Positions 38,748 to 50,639 of a stretch of 64,000 nt of DNA are shown here, one piece after another. This stretch comes from Hydractinia symbiolongicarpus. Taxonomy: Eukaryota; Cnidaria; Hydrozoa; Anthoathecata; Hydractiniidae. The translations under genes were made by a program, and so were the position numbers. Every line of letters begins with the position of its first letter. Position 1 is the first letter of the stretch. The stretch is from contig NC_079888.1 in the NCBI RefSeq assembly GCF_029227915.1, positions 248,001 to 312,000 on the forward strand, in the 5' to 3' direction. A model generated the notes under the pieces. The model was given only the letters and a program-made list of their open reading frames with translations. It did no database searches and had not been told where the DNA came from.

Positions 38748-39057
38748 GGTAGCGCTTCATTTAAAACTTTACATAAACAAGTCATTTTTTACTGTGGGAC
38801 CAATCCTAGCCGTTAGTTCACGCTGAGTTACAACGGTTGCTTCACATATTCGTGCCAACATGTATTTAGTGATTTTGTTCCGATATTACTACGTTGTATC
38901 GCCTTTAACGGTGAACCGATCGACCGTGGGACTTAGTTGAACTGATTCTGGACTGTGACCTGATAAATGGGATAAATGAGCCAATTGAACTCCAAGAAAT
39001 AACATTCTTTTTAACTCGACATGATTGCCGGAACTTATCGATTACACTGGGCGCTGT
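38748..39057 (+). repeat. Short 310-bp monomer with a 63-bp deletion
   Basis: The anchor interval is 310 bp. The sequence runs CACGCTGAGTTACAACGG at about 38819-38836, so monomer position 159 is joined to position 223 and about 63 bp are lost, with TGA (38824-38826) shared by both sides. The loss removes the GAAGAAATAGAGACAG to CAATCCGTTT stretch. It is seen once in the window. Confidence 0.9.
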
Positions 39058-42050
39058 AGGAGCGCTTCATTTGCAAATTAAGATAAATATGTCATTTTTT
39101 ACTGTGGGACCAATCCTAGCCGTTAGTTGGCGCTGAAGAAATAGAGACAGTTTCAAAAGCTACATTTCATTGACTTTCTAACGATGTCAATCCGTTTGAG
39201 TTACAACGGTTGCGTCACATATTCGTATCAACTTGTATTTAGCGATTTCTTCCGCTATTACTAAGTTGTATCGCTTTTAAAAGAGAAACAATTGACTGTG
39301 GAACTTAATTGAACTGATTCTGGACTGTGACCTGCTAAATGTGATAAATGAGCCACTTGGTCTCCAAGGAATGACAATCTTCTTAATTTGACATGATTGT
39401 TGGAACTCAGCGGATACACTGAGCGCTGTGGTAGCGCTTCATTTAAAAATTAAGATTAATAAGTCATATTTTACTGTGGGACCAATCCTAGCCGTTAATT
39501 GTCGCTGAAGAGATAGAGACAGTTTCAAAAACTACATTTCATTGTCTTTTTAGCGGTGGCAAACCGTTTGAGTTACAACGGTTGCGTCACATATTCGTAC
39601 CAACATGTATTTAGTGATTTTGTTCCGATATTACTAAGTTGTATCACTTTGAACGGTGCACCGATTGACTGTGGGACTTAGTTGAACCCATTCTGGACTG
39701 TGACTTAATAAATGTGATAAATGAGCCAATTGGTCTCCAAGGAATGACATTCTTTTTAATTTGACAAGATTGCTGGAACTCAGCGATTACACTGGACCCT
39801 GCGGTAGCGCTTCATTTAAAACTTTTGATAAATAAGTCATTTTTTACTGTTGGACCAATCCTAGCCGTTAGTTCACGCTGAAGAAATAGAGACAGTTTCA
39901 AAAACTACATTTCATTAACTTTTTAACGGTGTCAATCCGTTTGAGTTACAACGATTGTGTCACGTATTCGATTCAACATGTATTTAGCGATTTGTTCCGA
40001 TCTTACTAAGTTGTTTCGCTTTTAAAAGTGAAACGATTGACTGTGGGACTTAATTGAACTGATTCTGGACTGTGACCTTATATATGTGAGAAATGAGCCA
40101 ATTGGACTCAAAGAAATAACAATCTTTTTAACTCGACATGATTGCCGGAACTCAACGATTACACTGGACCCTATGGTAGCGCTTCATTTAAAAATTTAGA
40201 TAAATAAGTCATTTTATACTGTGGGACCAATCCTATCCGTTAGTTCACGCTGAAGAAATAGAGACAGTTTCGAAAACAACCTTTCATTGACTTTCTAACG
40301 GTGTCAATCCGTTTGAGTTACAACGGTTGCTTCACATGTTCGTACCAACATGTATTAAGCGATTTTTTCCGATCTTACTAAGTTGTATCGCTTTTAAAAG
40401 TGAAACAATTGACTGTGGGACTTAATTGAACTGATTCTGGACTGTGACCTTATAAATGTGATAAATGAGCCAATTGGACTCCAAGAAATAACATTCTATT
40501 TAACTCGAAATGATTGCCGGAACTCAACGATTATACTGGACCCTGTGGTAGCGCTTCATTTAAAAATTTAGATAAATAAGTCATTTTTTACTGTGGGATT
40601 AATCCTAGCCGTTAGTTCGCACTGAAGAAACAGAGACAGTTTCAAAAACTACATTTCATTGACTTTCTAACGGTGTCAATCCGTTTGAGTGACAACGATT
40701 TCGTCACGTATTCGTACCAACATGTATTTAGCGATTTCTTCCAATCTTACTAAGTTGTATCGCTTTTAAAAGAGAAACAATTGACTGTGGAACTTAATTG
40801 AACTGATTCTGGACTGTGACCTGCTAAATGTGATAAATGAGCCACTTGGTCTCCAAGGAATGACAATCCTCTTAATTTGACATGATTGTTGGAACTCAGC
40901 GGATACACTGGGCGCTGTGGTAGCGCTTCATTTAAAAATTAAGATTGATAAGTCATATTTTACTGTGGCACCAATCCTAGCCGTTAGTTGGCGCTGAAGA
41001 GATAGAGACAGTTTCAAAATCTACATTTCATTGTCTTTTTAACGGTGGCAATCCGTTTGAGTTACAACGGTTGCGTCACATATTCGTACCAACATGTATT
41101 TAGTGATTTTGTTCCGATATTACTAACCTGTATCGCTTTTACCGGTGAACCGATTGACTGTGGGACTTAGTTGAACCCATTCTGGACTGTGACTTGATGA
41201 ATGTGATAAATGAGCCAATTGGACTCCAAGGAATGACATTCTTCTTAATTTGACAAGATTGCTGGAACTCAGCGATTACACTGGACCCTGCGGTAGCGCT
41301 TCATTTAAATCTTTTGATAAATAAGTCATTTTTTACTGTGGGACCTATCCTAGCCGTCAGTTCACGCTGAAGAAATAGAGACAATTTCAAAAACTACATT
41401 TCATTAACTTTTTAACGGTGGCAATCCGTTTGAGTTACAACGATTGCGTCACGTATTCGATTCAACATGTATTTAGCGATTTGTTCCGATCTTACTAACT
41501 TGTTTCGCTTTTAAAAGTGAAACGATTGACTGTGAGACTTAATTGAACTGATTCTGGACTGTGACCTTATATATGTGATAAATGAGCCAATTGGACTCAA
41601 AGAAATAACATTCTTTTTAACTCGACGTGATTGCCGGAACTCAACGATTACACTGGACCCCGTGGTAGAGCTTTATTTAAAAATTTAGATAAATAAGTCA
41701 TTTTTTACTGTGGGACCAATCCTATCCGTTAGTTCACGCTGAAGAAATAGAGACAGTTTCGAAAACAAACTTTCATTGACTTTCTAACAGTGTCAATCCG
41801 TTTGAGTTACAACGGTTGCTTCACATGTTCGTACCAACATGTATTAAGCGATTTTTTCCGATCTTACTAAGTTGTATCGCTTTTAAAAGTGAAACAATTG
41901 ACTGTGGGACTTAATTGAACTGATTCTGGACTGTGACCTTATAAATGTGATAAATGAGCCAATTGGACTCCAAGAAATAACATTCTTTTTAACTCGACAT
42001 GATTGCCGGAACTCAACGATTATACTGGACCCTGTGGTAGCGCTTTATTT
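39058..42050 (+). repeat. Tetramer tandem duplication (1489 bp)
   Basis: 39240-40728 and 40729 to about 42050 are consecutive copies of four monomers, offset 1489 bp. Shared markers are CAGCGGATACACTG (39408, 40897), AAACTTTTGATAAATAAG, TTCGATTCAACATG (39968, 41457) and TTCGAAAACAA (40269, 41758). The copies differ at many bases, so this pair is older than the trimer and hexamer pairs. About 39905-41150 also matches 46230-47460 at +6325. Confidence 0.85.
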
Positions 42051-45000
42051 AAAAATTTCGATAAATAAGTAATATTTTACTGTGGGACCAATCCTAGCCG
42101 TTAGTTCGCGCAGAAGAAATAGAGACAGTTTCAAAAACTACATTTCATTGACTTTCTAACGGTGTCAAACCGTTTGAGTTACAACGGCTGCGTCAAAGAT
42201 TCGTACCAACATGTATTTAGCGATTTCTTCCGGTATTACTAAGTTGTATCGCTTTTAAAAGTGAAACGATTGACTGTGGGACTTAATTGAACTGATTCTG
42301 GACTGTGACCTGCTAAATGTGATAAATGAGCCACTTGGTCTCCAAGGAATGACAATCTTCCTAATTTGACATGATTGCCGGAACTCAGCGATTACACTGG
42401 ACCCTGTGGTAGTGCTTCATTTAAAAATTTCGTTAAATAAGTCATTCTTTGCTGTGGGACAAATCCTATCCGTTAGATCACGCTGAAGAAATAGAGACAG
42501 TTTCAAAAGCTACATTTCATTGACTTTCTAACGGTGTCAATCCGTTTGAGTTACAACGGTTGCGTCACATATTCGTATCAACATGTATTTAGCGATTTCT
42601 TCCGCTATTACTAAGTTGTATCGCTTTTAAAAGAGAAACAATTGACTGTGGAACTTAATTGAACTGATTCTGGACTGTGACCTTATAAATGTGATACATG
42701 AGCCAATTGGACTCCAAGAAATAACATTCTTTTTAACTCGAAATGATTGCCGGAACTCAACAATTATACTGGACCCTGTGGTAGCGCTTTATTTAAAAAT
42801 TTAGATAAATAAGTCATTTTTTACTGTGGGACCAATCCTAGCCGTTAGTTGGCGCTGAAGAAACAGAGACAGTTTCAAAAACTACATTTCATTGACTTTC
42901 TAACGGTGTCAATCCGTTTGAGTGACAACGATTGCGTCACGTATTCGTACCAACATGTATTTAGCGATTTGTTCCGATCTTACTAAGTTGTATCGCTTTT
43001 AAAAGTGAAACGATTGACCGTGGGAATTAATTGAACTGTTTCTGGACTGTGACCTTATAAATGTGATAAATGAGCCAATTGATCTCCAAGAAATAACATT
43101 CTTTTTAACTCGACATGATTGCCGGAACTCAACAATTATACTGGACCCTGTGGTAGCGCTTCATTTAAAAATTTAGATAAATAAGTCATTTTTTACTGTG
43201 GGACCAATCCTAGCCGTTAGTTCGCGCTGAAGAAACAGAGACAGTTTCAAAAACTACATTTCATTGACTTTCTAACGGTGTCAATCCGTTTGAGTTACAA
43301 CGGTTGCGTCACATATTCGTATCAACATGTATTTAGCGACTTCTTCCGCTATTACTAAGTTGTATCACTTTTAAAAGAGAAACAATTAACTGTGGAACTT
43401 AATTGAACTGATTCTGGACTGTGACCTTATAAATGTGATACATGAGCCAATTGGACTCCAAGAAATAACATTCTTTTTAACTCGACATGATTGCCGGAAC
43501 TCAACAATTATACTGGACCCTGTGGTAGCGCTTTATTTAAAAATTTAGATAAATAAGTCATTTTTTACTGTGGAACCAATCCTAGCCGTTAGTTGGCGCT
43601 GAAGAAACAGAGACAGTTTCAAAAACTACATTTCATTGACTTTCTAACGGTGTCAATCCGTTTGAGTGACAACGATTGCGTCACGTATTCGTACCAACAT
43701 GTATTTAGCGATTTGTTCCGATCTTACTAAGTTGTATCGCTTTGAAAAGTGAAACGATTGACCGTGGGAATTAATTGAACTGTTTCTGGACTGTGACCTT
43801 ATAAATGTGATAAATGAGCCAATTGAACTCCAATAAATAACATTCTTTTTAACTCGACATGATTGCCGGAACTCAGCCATTACACTGGACCCTGTGGTAG
43901 CGCTTTATTTAAAAATTTCGATAAATAAGTAATATTTTACTGTGGGACCAATCCTAGCCGTTAGTTCGCGCAGAAAAAATAGAGACAGTTTCAAAAACTA
44001 CATTTCATTGACTTTCTAACGGTGTCAAACCGTTTGAGTTACAACGGCTTCGTCAAAGATTCGTACCAACATGTATTTAGCGATTTCTTCCGGTATTACT
44101 AAGTTGTATCGCTTTTAAAAGTGAAACGATTGACTGTGGGACTTAATTGAACTGATTCTGGACTGTGACCTGCTAAATGTGATAAATGAGCCACTTGGTC
44201 TCCAAGGAATGACAATCTTCCTAATTTGACATGATTGCCGGAACTCAGCGATTACACTGGATCCTGTGGTAGTGCTTCATTTAAAAATTTCGATAAATAA
44301 GTCATTCTTTACTGTGGCACAAATCCTATCCGTTAGATCACGCTGAAGAAATAGAGACAGTTTCAAGAACTACATTTCATTGACTTTCTAACGGTGTCAA
44401 TCCGTTTGAGTTACAACGGTTGCGTCACATATTCGTATCAACATGTATTTAGCGATATCTTCCGCTATTACTAAGTTGTATCGCTTTTAAAAGAGAAACA
44501 ATTAACTGTGGAACTTAATTGAACTGATTCTGGACTGTGACCTTATAAATGTGATACATGAGCCAATTGGACTCCAAGAAATAACATTCTTTTTAACTTG
44601 ACATGATTGCCGGAACTCAACAATTATACTGGACCCTGTGGTAGCGCTTTATTTAAAAATTTAGATAAATAAGTCATTTTTTACTGTGGGACCAATCCTA
44701 GCCGTTAGTTGGCGCTGAAGAAACAGAGACAGTTTCAAAAACTACATTTCATTGACTTTCTAACGGTGTCAATCCGTTTGAGTTACAACGGTTGCGTCAC
44801 ATATTCGTATCAACATGTATTTAGCGATTTCTTCCGCTATTACTAAGTTGTATCGCTTTTAAAAGAGAAACAATTGACTGTGGAACTTAATTGAACTGAT
44901 TCTGGACTGTGACCTTATAAATGTGATACATGAGCCAATTGGACTCCAAGAAATAACATTCTTTTTAACTCGACATGATTGCCGGAACTCAACAATTATA

Positions 45001-46230
45001 CTGGACCCTGTGGTAGCGCTTTATTTAAAAATTTAGATAAATAAGTCATTTTTTACTGTGGGACCAATCCTAGCCGTTAGTTGGCGCTGAAAAAACAGAG
45101 ACAGTTTCAAAAACTACATTTCATTGACTTTCTAACTATGTCAATCCGTTTGAGTGACAACGATTGCGTCACGTATCCGTACCAACATGTATTTAGCGAT
45201 TTGTTCCGATCTTACTAAGTTGTATCGCTTTTAAAAGTGAAACGATTGACCGTGGGAATTAATTGAACTGTTTCTGGACTGTGACCTTATAAATGTGATA
45301 AATGAGCCAATTGAACTCCAAGAAATAACATTCTTTTTAACTCGACATGATTGCCGGAACTCAACAATTATACTGGACCCTGTGGTAGCGCTTCATTTAA
45401 AAATTTAGATAAATAAGTCATTTTTTACTGTGGGACCAATCCTAGCCGTTAGTTCGCGCTGAAGAAACAGAGACAGTTTTAAGAACTACATTTCATTGAC
45501 TTTCTAACGGTGTCAATCCGTTTGAGATACAACGGTTGCGTCACATATTCGTATCAACATGTATTTAGCGATATCTTCCGCTATTACTAAGTTGTATCGC
45601 TTTTAAAAGAGAAACAATTAACTGTGGAACTTAATTGAACTGATTCTGGACTGTGACCTTATAAATGTGATACATGAGCCAATTGGACTCCAAGAAATAA
45701 CATTCTTTTTAACTTGACATGATTGCCGGAACTCAACAATTATACTGGACCCTGTGGTAGCGCTTTATTTAAAAATTTAGATAAATAAGTCATTTTTTAC
45801 TGTGGGACCAATCCTAGCCGTTAGTTGGCGCTGAAGAAACAGAGACAGTTTCAAAAACTACATTTCATTGACTTTCTAACGGTGTCAATCCGTTTGAGTG
45901 ACAACGATTGCGTCACGTATTCGTACCAACATGTATTTAGCGATTTGTTCCGATCTTACTAAGTTGTATCGCTTTTAAAAGTGAAACGATTGACCGTGGG
46001 AATTAATTGAACTGTTTCTGGACTGTGACCTTATAAATGTGATAAATGAGCCAATTGAACTCCAAGAAATAACATTCTTTTTAACTCGACATGATTGCCG
46101 GAGCTCAACAATGATACTGGACCCTGTGGTAGCGCTTCATTTAAAAATTTAGATAAATAAGTCATTTTTTACTGTGGGACCAATCCTAGCCGTTAGTTCG
46201 TGCTGAAGAAACAGAAACAGTTTCAAAAAC
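42051..46230 (+). repeat. Right-type monomers with pentamer (1860 bp) and dimer spacing
   Basis: 42061 to about 42920 matches 43921-44780 at +1860 (five monomers), with shared AAGTAATATTTTACTGTGGG, CAACGGCTGCGTC or CAACGGCTTCGTC, and GTTAGATCACGCTG. A unit with GTGATACATGAGCC starts near 42691, 43435, 44551, 44923 and 45668; most of these are two monomers (744-745 bp) apart and alternate with a GTGATAAATGAGCC unit. Units here typically read CTGAAGAAACAGAGACAG and GAGTGACAACGATTGCG. Confidence 0.82.
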
Positions 46231-49200
46231 TACATTTCATTAACTTTTTAACGGTGTCAATCCGTTTGAGTTACAACGATTGTGTCACGTATTCGATTCA
46301 ACATGTATTTAGCGATTTGTTCCGATCTTACTAAGTTGTTTCGCTTTTAAATTGAAACGATTGACTGTGGGACTTAATTGAACTGATTCTGGACTGTGAC
46401 CATATATATGTGATAAATGAGCCAATTGGACTCAAAGAAATAACATTCTTTTTAACTCGACATGATTGCCGGAACTCAACGATTACACTGGACCCTATGG
46501 TAGCGCTTCATTAAAAAATTTAGATAAATAAGTCATTTTTTAATGTGGGACCAATCCTATCCGTTAGTTCACGCTGAAAAAATAGAGACAGTTTCGAAAA
46601 CAACCTTTCATTGACTTTCTAACGGTGTCAATCCGTTTGAGTTACAACAGTTGCTTCACATGTTCGTACCAACATGTATTAAGCGATTTTTTCCGATCTT
46701 ACTAAGTTGTATCGGTTTTAAAAGTGAAACAATTGACTGTGGGACTTAATTGAACTGATTCTGGACTGTGACCTTATAAATGTGATAAATGAGCCAATTG
46801 GACTCCAAGAAATAACATTCTATTTAACTCGACATGATTGCCGGAACTCAACGATTATACTGGACCCTGTGGTAGCGCTTCATTTAAAAATTTAGATAAA
46901 TAAGTCATTTTTTACTGTGGGATTAATCCTAGCCGTTAGTTCGCACTGAAGAAACAGAGACAGTTTCAAAAACTACATTTCATTGACTTTCTAACGGTGT
47001 CAATCCGTTTGGGTGACAACGATTTCGTCACGTATTCGTACCAACATGTATTTAGCGATTTCTTCCGATCTTACTAAGTTGTATCGCTTTTAAAAGAGAA
47101 ACAATTGACTGTGGAACTTAATTAAACTGATTCTGGACTGTGACCTGCTAAATGTGATAAATGAGCCACTTGGTCTCCAAGGAATGACAATCTTCTTAAT
47201 TTGACATAATTGTTAGAACTCAGCGGATACACTGGGCGCTGTGGTAGCGCTTCATTTAAAAATTAAGATTAATAAGTCATATTTTACTGTGGGACCAATC
47301 CTAGCCGTTAGTTGGCGCTGAAGAGATAGAGACAGTTTCAAAAACTACATTTCATTGTCTTTTTAACGGTGGCAATCCGTTTGAGTTACAACGGTTGCGT
47401 CACATATTCGTACCAACATGTATTTAGTGATTTTGTTCCGATATTACTAAGCTGTATCGCCTTTAACGGTGAACCGATTGACTGTGGGGACTTAGTTGAA
47501 CTGATTCTGGACTGTGACCTTATAAATGTGATAAATGAGCCAATTCGACTCCAAGAAATAACATTCTTTATAACTCGACATGATTGCCGGAACTCAACGA
47601 TTATACTGGACCCTGTGGTAGCGCTTCATTTAAAAATTTAGATAAATAAGTCATTTTTTACTGTGGGACCAATCCTAGCCGTTAGTTCGCGCTGAAGAAA
47701 CAGAGACAGTTTCAAAAACTACATTTCATTGACTTTCTAACGGTATCAATCCGTTTGAGTGACAACGATTGCGTCACGTATTCGTACCAACATGTATTTA
47801 GCGATTTGTTCCGATCTTACTAAGTTGTATCGCTTTTAAAAGTGAAACGATTGACCGTGGGAATTAATTGAACTGTTTCTGGACTGTGACCTTATAAATG
47901 TGATAAATGAGCCAATTGAACTCCAAGAAATAACATTCTTTTTAACTCGACAAGATTGCTGGAACTCAGCGATTACACTGGACACTGCGGTAGCGCTTCA
48001 TTTAAAACTTTTGATAAATAAGTCATTTTTTACTGTGGGACCTATCCTAGCCGTTAGTTCACGCTGAAGAAATAGAGACAGTTTCAAAAACTACATTTCA
48101 TTAACTTACTAACGGTGGCAATCCGTTTGAGTTACAACGATTGCGTCACGGATTCGATTCATCATGTATTTAGCGATTTGTTCCGATCTTACTCAGTTGT
48201 TTCGCTTTTAAAAGTGAAACGATTGACTGTGAGACTTAATTGAACTGATTCTGGACTGTGACCTTATATATGTGATAAATGAGCCAATAGGACTCAAAGA
48301 AATAACATTCTTTTTAACTCGACGTGATTGCCGGAACTCAACGATTACACTGGACCCTGTGGTAGCGCTTCATTTAAAAATTTAGATAAATAAGTCATTT
48401 TTTACTGTGGGACCAATCCTATCCGTTAGTTCACGCTGAAGAAATAGCGACAGTTTCGAAAACAAACTTTCATTGACTTTCTAACAGTGTCAATACGTTT
48501 GAGTTACAACGGTTGCTTCACATGTTCGTACCAACATGTATTAAGCGATTTTTTCCGATCTTACTAAGTTGTATCGCTTTTAAAAGTGAAACAATTGACT
48601 GTGGGACTTAATTGAACTGATTCTGGACTGTGACCTTATAAATGTGATAAATGAGCCAATTCGACTCCAAGAAATAACATTCTTTTTAACTCGACATGAT
48701 TGCCGGAACTCAACGATTATACTGGACCCTGTGGTAGCGCTTCATTTAAAAATTTAGATAAATAAGTCATTTTTTACTGTGGGATTAATCCTAGCCGTTA
48801 GTTCGCGCTGAAGAAACAGAGACAGTTTCAAAAACTACATTTCATTGACTTTCTAACAGTGTCAATCCGTTTGAGTGACAACGATTTCGTCACGTATTCG
48901 TACGAACATGTATTTAGCGATTTGTTCCGATCTTACTAAGTTGTATCGCTTTTAAAAGTGAAACGATTGACCGTGGGAATTAACTGAACTGTTTCTGGAC
49001 TGTGACCTTATAAATGTGATAAATGAGCCAATTGAAATCCAAGAAATAACATTCTTTTTAACTCGACATGATTGCCGGAACTCAACAATTATACTGGACC
49101 CTGTGGTAGCGCTTCATTTAAAAATATCGATAAATAAGTCATTTTTACTGTGGGACCTATCCTATCCGTTAGTTCCCGCTGTAGAAATAGACACAGTCTC

Positions 49201-49322
49201 AAAAACTAACTTTCATTGACTTTCTATCGGTGTCAATCCGTTTGAGTTACAACGGTTGCTTCACATATTCGTACCAACATGTATTTAATGATTTTGTTCC
49301 GATATTACTAAGTTGTATCGCT
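43570..49322 (+). repeat. 5.75-kb segmental duplication, left copy
   Basis: Four blocks align in order to 50640-56392: 43570-44305 (+7070), 45421-46360 (+5954), 46840-47950 (+5582) and 47995-49322 (+7070). The offsets change only by whole monomers. Relative to this copy the other lacks about three monomers (44305-45420) and one monomer (near 46360-46840), and has gained four between 53533 and 55065. The two copies therefore have the same total length although their contents differ. The left edge is near 43570 and the right edge is sharp at about 49322, where CGCTTTTAAAAG replaces CGCTTTCAACGG. Confidence 0.85.
46231..47460 (+). repeat. Copy of 39.9-41.15 kb
   Basis: The segment matches 39905-41150 at +6325 (17 monomers). 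It shares TTCATTAACTTTTTAACGG, GATTGTGTCACGTATTCG, the GGGATTAATCCTAGCCG variant (40595 and 46919) and the TTCGTCACGTATTCG variant. It carries a local loss in CGCTTTTAAATTGAAACG near 46340, also present near 52300 and 53787, which dates those copies to a common ancestor. Confidence 0.8.
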
Positions 49323-50639
49323 TTTAAAAGAGAAACAATTGACTGTGGAACTTAATTGAACTGATTCTGGACTGTGACCTGCTAAATGTGATAAATGAGC
49401 CACTTGGTCTCCAAGGAATGACAATCTTCTTAATTTGACATTATTGTTGGAACTCAGCGGATACACTGGGCGCTGTGGAAGCGCTTCATTTAAAAATTAA
49501 GATTAATAAGTCATATTTTACTGTGGGACCAATCCTAGCCGTTAGTTGGCGCTGAAGAGATAGAGACAGTTTCAAAAACTGCATTTCATTGTCTTTTTAA
49601 CGGTGGCAATCCGTTTGAGTTACAACGGTTGCGTCACATATTCGTACCAACATGTATTTAGTGATTTTGTTCCGATATTACTAAGCTGTATCGCTTTTAA
49701 CGGTGAACCGATTGACTGTGGGACTCAGTTGAACCCATTCTGGACTGTGACTTGATAAATGTGATAAATGAGCCAATTGGACTCCAAGGAATGACATTCT
49801 TCTTAATTTGACAAGATTGCTGGAACTCAGCGATTACACTGGACACTGCGGTAGCGCTTCATTTAAAACTTTTGATAAATAAGTCATTTTTTACTGTGGG
49901 ACCTATTCTAGCCGTTAGTTCACGCTGAAGAAATAGAGACAGTTTCAAAAACTACATTTCATTAACTTTCTAACGGTGGCAATCCGTTTGAGTTACAACG
50001 ATTGCGTCACGGATTCGATTCATCATGTATTTAGCGATTTGTTCCGATCTTACTCAGTTGTTTCGCTTTTAAAAGTGAAACGATTGACTGTGAGACTTAA
50101 TTGAACTGATTCTGGACTGTGACCTTATATATGTGATAAATGAGCCAATTGGACTCAAAGAAATAACATTCTTTTTAACTCGACGTGATTGCCGGAACTC
50201 AACGATTACACTGGACCCTGTGGTAGCGCTTCATTTAAAAATTTAGATAAATAAGTCATTTTTTACTGTGGGACCAATCCTATCCGTTAGTTCACGCTGA
50301 AGAAATAGAGACAGTTTCGAAAACAAACTTTCATTGACTTTCTAACAGTGTCAATCCGTTTGAGTTACAACGGTTGCTTCACATGTTCGTACCAACATGT
50401 ATTAAGCGATTTTTTCCGATCTTACTAAGTTGTATCGCTTTTAAAAGTTAAACAATTGACTGTGGGACTTAATTGAACTGATTCTGGACTGTGACCTTAT
50501 AAATGTGATAAATGAGCCAATTCGACTCCAAGAAATAACATTCTTTTTAACTCGACATGATTGCCGGAACTCAACGATTATACTGGACCCTGTGGTAGCT
50601 CTTCATTTAAAAATTTAGATAAATAAGTCATTTTTTACT
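49323..50639 (+). repeat. Mixed units between the two 5.75-kb copies
   Basis: About 47995-48780 recurs at 49856-50641 at +1861 (five monomers), with the rare CACGGATTCGATTCATCATG near 48148 and 50009. The preceding units at 49.35-49.75 kb belong to the CAGCGGATACACTGGGCGC class also found at 39.4, 40.9, 47.2, 52.8, 54.7, 56.9 and 58.8 kb, and include an N-type box near 49697. Confidence 0.78.

Noticed and set aside
3793-39057. Irregular units as assembly errors
   Set aside because: Not excluded, but the joins have plausible microhomology and one is inherited by two copies that otherwise differ. I report them as real with raw-read support as the decisive test.
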